A stretch of 64,000 nucleotides of DNA from Cymodocea nodosa (Eukaryota; Streptophyta; Magnoliopsida; Alismatales; Cymodoceaceae): NCBI GenBank assembly GCA_036874045.1, contig CM072336.1, positions 22,643,501-22,707,500 of the forward strand, given 5' to 3'. The notes under the pieces were generated by a model. That model did no database searches. It was given only the letters and a program-made list of their open reading frames with translations, and was not told where the DNA came from. The number at the start of each line of letters is the position of its first letter. The stretch's first letter is position 1. This document shows positions 60,010 to 64,000 of this stretch, in pieces. Made by a program: the position numbers and the translations under genes.

Positions 60010-62067
60010 ATGGCGTCAAAGATGAACCAGATTACAGGGAAACTATGCCAGGCATTCAAGTTCTTGGATAAGCATGGGTCCATTTACTACAAGGAAATGA
60101 TGGAGAAGAACCAGCAGTATGTACAGCATCCGCCTACCATCGAGAAATGCAATGAGCTGTCAAAGCAGCTATTCTATACTCGCATGGCAAGGTCAGTGTT
60201 TTACTTGCTTGGCTTGGTTGCCGTTCCCTTTGTGCACAAGCTTGTTCAGTTTCTGTTTCATAGCTAATTCCATACAAGGATAATCTGGTTTGCATGATTT
60301 TAAATTTTTTATTTGTATAATTGTGTGTGATATGCCGGTGGTATTTTACTGTTTGGTAACTTTTGACCGCTTATGCTTACAAGGGAGCTGTATTTGTCGT
60401 AGTAACATCATAATGTATGATTCCCTTGTCTCATAGTGCTGTAGCATTTAATTTGTAGATTGGTTTGCTTGATGATATAATCATTTGTGTAAGCACGCTA
60501 CATATAATTCTTGTGTTAGCTGGTGCAAGAATCGAGGAATGAAACAAATACAATGCATGCAATGAGTAATATAGATGGATGAGTTGTATGCTTTCATAAA
60601 AATTCTTGAACATAGGCTATGAAACTGTAGCTTTGAAATTGTAGGTTGTGAAACTGTAGAATATAAATTGTAGGTTCTTGAAGTGTTCGAGAGTTGTAAA
60701 GGGCATGAATTTCTTCTACAACTGAACCTGCATTATAACTCTACCGAGAAAGGCACAATGGAATCTGTCTTGTCTAACTTTAAGGCATCTGTTGTTGAAT
60801 ATTTCTACTTTAGTCTTGCATTTTTGTTTTTCTCTCTTTTGATTAATATTTTAGTTTCTGAAGTTCAATTTTTTTTCCTATTTTAAATCTGACTGTTAAA
60901 AGCTAGTATGCCTATTGAAGATTAACGAATGTTATTTTAGAGCCATCTTTTATTGTGTTTTTAAGGTATCTCAAGTGTACTTGTCAACCAAGTGTTATGC
61001 CACTTTTATTATGTTTTTCTTGAACTTTTGAGTTTTAAGTTTAGCGTTTGATGTACTTTGTGCTGTTAAATGAGGCAGTCATTTTTAAGCAGGCCCATAT
61101 TTACGTGGAAAACAGCTAGGGATAATCATGCTAAATATTTGTGTTTGCTCAACTAATTATTGGTATGAAGAAGTTTTCTTGTGTTCCTTTAGAAAAGAGT
61201 ATTATTTTGCTTTGTATTTTGTTGTGGCATCACTGGTCTTCTCTCCTTCCTTATTAGTGTTGCCACCGTCTTCCCCTCCGGTGAAGTTCTACCATCACCC
61301 TTGTAGTCTTTTATCTGACGAGTGAAATTTATTTTTTATAATTAAATATGTAGTGGTATATATTCTTTGTTTACTTAAATAAGTAGCAATTTACTATTCC
61401 TTTTCGGCATGCAACACATGGATAAGCTAGAATTCATGATAAAAAGAAACAGGCGATTAAAACCTTGCTGGTATTAGTTTTTTGCACGCTTGTCATGAAT
61501 AACTCTTCTATTCTTTTACGTTCATGCATTCTGAATAAAGCTTTATTCCTGTTGAATCTCAACTTAATTCAAGGATTGCTGCATTGACATTGAACTTCGT
61601 GCATAAAATTCTATTTTCAGGATTCTCCATATTTGAGACTTATGTCATCGTACTAATTTATCTAATCCTTAGATTTACCACTCGATTAAATTTACTGTAG
61701 CTTTGACATCATCACATCCTTGATGAGAATATTGAAGTATCAAATTATCAATTTATGGTAGACTAACTTGGGTTGCATTTGGAACAATTTTTTGAATTAG
61801 AAATTATCCATAAAAGGACTCTTTGTCCAAAGTGACACGAAGAATACGGGCATGAACTTCTTTTTGTGAATTTGCTGCAGCCTTCCCGGCCGTTATGAGT
61901 CGTTCTGGAAAGAGCTGGACGGCATGAAGCAAATGTGGAAGAATAGGTCAGAGCTCAAGGTTGAGGACGCTGGGATCGTGGCCCTTTTCGGTCTGGAGTG
62001 TTACGCTATATTTTGCCTCGGTGAGATCGTGGGAAGAGGCTTCACCATCACTGGCTACAAGGTTTAA
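60010..62067 (+). CDS. Mitochondrial F1Fo-ATP synthase subunit g
   Basis: Two coding exons, 60010-60191 and 61881-62067; 369 bp, 122 aa, GT-AG intron of 1689 bp. The protein starts MASKMNQITGKLCQAF and continues with the plant subunit g blocks KHGSIYYKEMMEKNQQYV, PGRYESFWKELDGMKQMWKN, and ends in a hydrophobic helix with the GxxxG-like spacing (EDAGIVALFGLECYAIFCLGEIVGRGF) and a short GYKV tail; the full segment is given here only in parts of residues 84-118. Subunit g sits in the inner-membrane Fo sector and helps dimer formation and cristae shape. There is no classical cleavable presequence, as usual for this subunit. Length equals that of Arabidopsis homologues. Divergent from prolidase, 6.3 kb between start codons. 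Confidence 0.95.
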
Positions 62068-62539
62068 AGTGGAATGAGCAGCCAACTCGTGACGGGGTGA
62101 TTTTAGCGGTCACTCGTGTTTAAATGCAATTTTTTTCTCAGCATGGAATATGGAAGTTTTGGGAAACCATCTGAGTTTAAGCGCGTTCGCTACTCCCAAC
62201 TCGCCATAATAAGTCGTTCTTTTCTTACAAAAGATATCCGCCCATTGTACCATGAAATATCGATCTCACAATTGCATTTTTCATATTTATTGGTTTTCTG
62301 TCATCGAGATTCTCATGCTCTAGGATGACAAGCGCACGAGCCATTCTGATCTTGATTCAAGGCTTCTCTCTGCAAGGGACTCTACAGTACCCTTTGGTCA
62401 CGGATGTGCCAAAAGGGCTACTGATCTCTACTTCCCCCAGACGAAATTTTTTATATATGTGACCATGGATGAAAGGGTATCTACAAAATATTTGTTACAG
62501 GGTGTATTTTAGGTTGTCATAGTAGAATGTATAAAAAGG

Positions 62540-62790
62540 TTAGTGTAATGGAGATACAAATCTTAAGGTAAATAGGGTGGTATACATGATAAGAGTTTAT
62601 TTAGGAAAAGATTTGAGTAGTTACACTAATTGAATCTAAAATATAAAAAAATGTGTTGCTAGTTGGTTTGTTCATATCTACGGAAGGTTCTTGTACCTTT
62701 TATGATAATGTAGAAGGTTTATGTACTTGCCTACGAGGAAATGAGGATTAATCAATGTAAGTGAAATTAAAAGAGGTTAAAAAATTATTT
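62540..62790 (+). mobile_element. RTE-type LINE fragment, strongly decayed
   Basis: The plus translation in patches gives the RTE tail order (ATG-like H-DK--FRKRFE, then SRL-like LVCSYLRKVLVP, then KVYVLAYEEMR and a KRLKN-L block). Several stops. Downstream of the ATP synthase g gene. Confidence 0.45.
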
Positions 62791-63820
62791 GATAATTAAT
62801 AGTGTAAGAATTTTTACTTATATGAGTTAATGAAAATAAGGGTGTACAGGGTTTGGTTCAGTTAAAATCTATATTGAAAAAAAAAAATTTAAGTTAAAAT
62901 TTCATAATTTTCATTCCGTTGAGAGCATTCCCAAATCGCAATTTTATAAAATTTTCCCTCTCAAAATCACAGTCAAATGAGGCCTAAGTAACGAAACTAA
63001 TTAAAGCGATGATTGTTATTTACCATACCATCTGCATATGGGATGAGAACAATGACATACTTAATTATTTGATTGAATAAAAATTTTGATTATGTATTTA
63101 TAGTCATTTACTAATTTAATCTATATGATTGCTTCTATATCTTATTCTCTCGTTTATTCATAAGAGATATGAGTGCATTTTACAAACCCATGCGAAAAGA
63201 ATTCAAATAGAAAAATGCTTAAAGGCATCATCAGAGAATTTTTCTAGAGATATCCTTTTTACGTTGAGATGAAATTTAATTATATAATTAGTTAATTTAG
63301 GATATAATCTACTATGTATTACAATTTCAAATTTAGGTCTCGTTATATTGTCAAGACACAACTTCCACTTATTTAGATCAAGGATTTATTACAAAATTAA
63401 TGGCTTAACAAAAATTGAGGATAGGGTTGTTTTATTTTCAGATAAATAATCCATAGAGGCTTCAACCAAGTGGAGGAGGGTTTATACCTATTTTCTAATG
63501 AAAGATAAATTCCTTTAATTTTCATCAAAAGCTTTGAATCCCTTCCCAACACAAAAGTGTGAGCAAATATCTTTTTCTAACATTTATGTGCAAGTTAAAA
63601 ATCTTAAACAGTCCCTTGCTTCCACTGTTAAAACTTTATCATAAGCATCACATTCTTACAACACCTTTGAGTTTGTTTACTTCTAATTCTCTTCTTGATT
63701 TTATTAATATCCTTAATGGCATTAGTCTTAATAATCGCCCTCACCATATTTCCTAGGATCCGAACTCAAATAACATGTACACTACCAAATTTTATTACAA
63801 GACTTTAAATAACGATGGGT

Positions 63821-63838
63821 GGGGGGGGGGCGCCCCCC
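63821..63838. repeat. G10/C6 tract forming a short perfect palindrome
   Basis: Ten G, then CG, then six C. Positions 63825-63838 form a perfect 14-bp palindrome. It abuts the right arm of the inverted repeat, in otherwise AT-rich DNA. Confidence 0.8.
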
Positions 63839-63847
63839 TGTTAGATT

Positions 63848-63973
63848 CCCACAGTCCCAATGAAATTTAGAAAGTCAAAGCTCTTGTTACGTTAAAAATT
63901 TTTGTTTGACTTGTCATTCATAATAAAATTCTTACTAAAAAATTTTATCAAAAAAGGTTGAACAGGTAATGTT
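63848..63973 (-). repeat. Right arm of the ~125-bp inverted repeat pair
   Basis: Reverse complement of 56189-56313 with few mismatches (for instance caaacaaaaa against caaataaaat). Homology ends near the G/C tract on one side; on the other it is close to the window edge. Confidence 0.8.
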
Positions 63974-64000
63974 TTTGGTGTAATATTGATTCAAAAAATC

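Noticed and set aside
1..64000. CRISPR arrays, operons, rRNA or tRNA genes
   Set aside because: None seen. Short repeats are microsatellites or transposon parts, and the gene structure is eukaryotic throughout.

Overview
This is a window of plant (flowering plant) nuclear chromosome. The evidence is five multi-exon genes with GT-AG introns, intron lengths up to about 7.7 kb, plant-specific gene families (a receptor-like cytoplasmic kinase with a USP-like N-terminus, an RGG-repeat RNA-binding protein, a plant PHOSPHO-type HAD phosphatase), telo-box promoter elements, and abundant decayed Ty1/copia, L1-type and RTE-type retroelements in AT-rich DNA. I cannot assign a species or decide between monocot and dicot. 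No CRISPR array, operon, rRNA or tRNA gene was seen.

Layout. 1-8.0 kb: repeats, with a GC-rich island (about 340-665) and a 5'-to-3' readable but broken copia element on the minus strand (1.18-5.24 kb). 8.1-11.85 kb: RGG-repeat nuclear RNA-binding protein (+, 6 exons, 359 aa). 13.0-16.9 kb: receptor-like cytoplasmic kinase (-, 9 exons, 712 aa), convergent with the RGG gene and with an inferred 5'-leader intron. 17.7-26.2 kb: largely gene-free, with two isolated exon-like islands and a (TGG)17 microsatellite. 26.5-27.7 kb: HAD phosphatase of the plant PPi/thiamine-phosphate phosphatase family (+, 4 exons, 272 aa). 28.3-53.7 kb: Xaa-Pro dipeptidase (prolidase; -, 16 exons, 493 aa), a gene of about 25 kb whose introns hold two LTR-bounded copia elements, a nested small LTR element, an L1-type LINE end, RTE scraps and a probable solo LTR, yet whose reading frame is fully intact. 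53.8-59.1 kb: very AT-rich, repeat-derived. 60.0-62.1 kb: mitochondrial ATP synthase subunit g (+, 2 coding exons, 122 aa) with an inferred 5'-leader intron. 62.1-64.0 kb: repeats.

I reconstructed every gene exon by exon; each coding sum is a multiple of three, all introns are GT-AG, and the products have their family's usual length and catalytic residues. The genes do not form a pathway. The order phosphatase - prolidase - ATP synthase g recalls the Arabidopsis At4g29530 - At4g29490 - At4g29480 neighbourhood, which suggests conserved microsynteny. I found no convincing new multi-gene system. The most novel-looking items are transposon-scale: a small non-coding LTR family (two copies here, one nested inside a copia LTR with a clean target duplication), a solo-LTR-like block with repeated CACGTG boxes, and a nearly identical 125-bp inverted repeat pair 7.5 kb apart.
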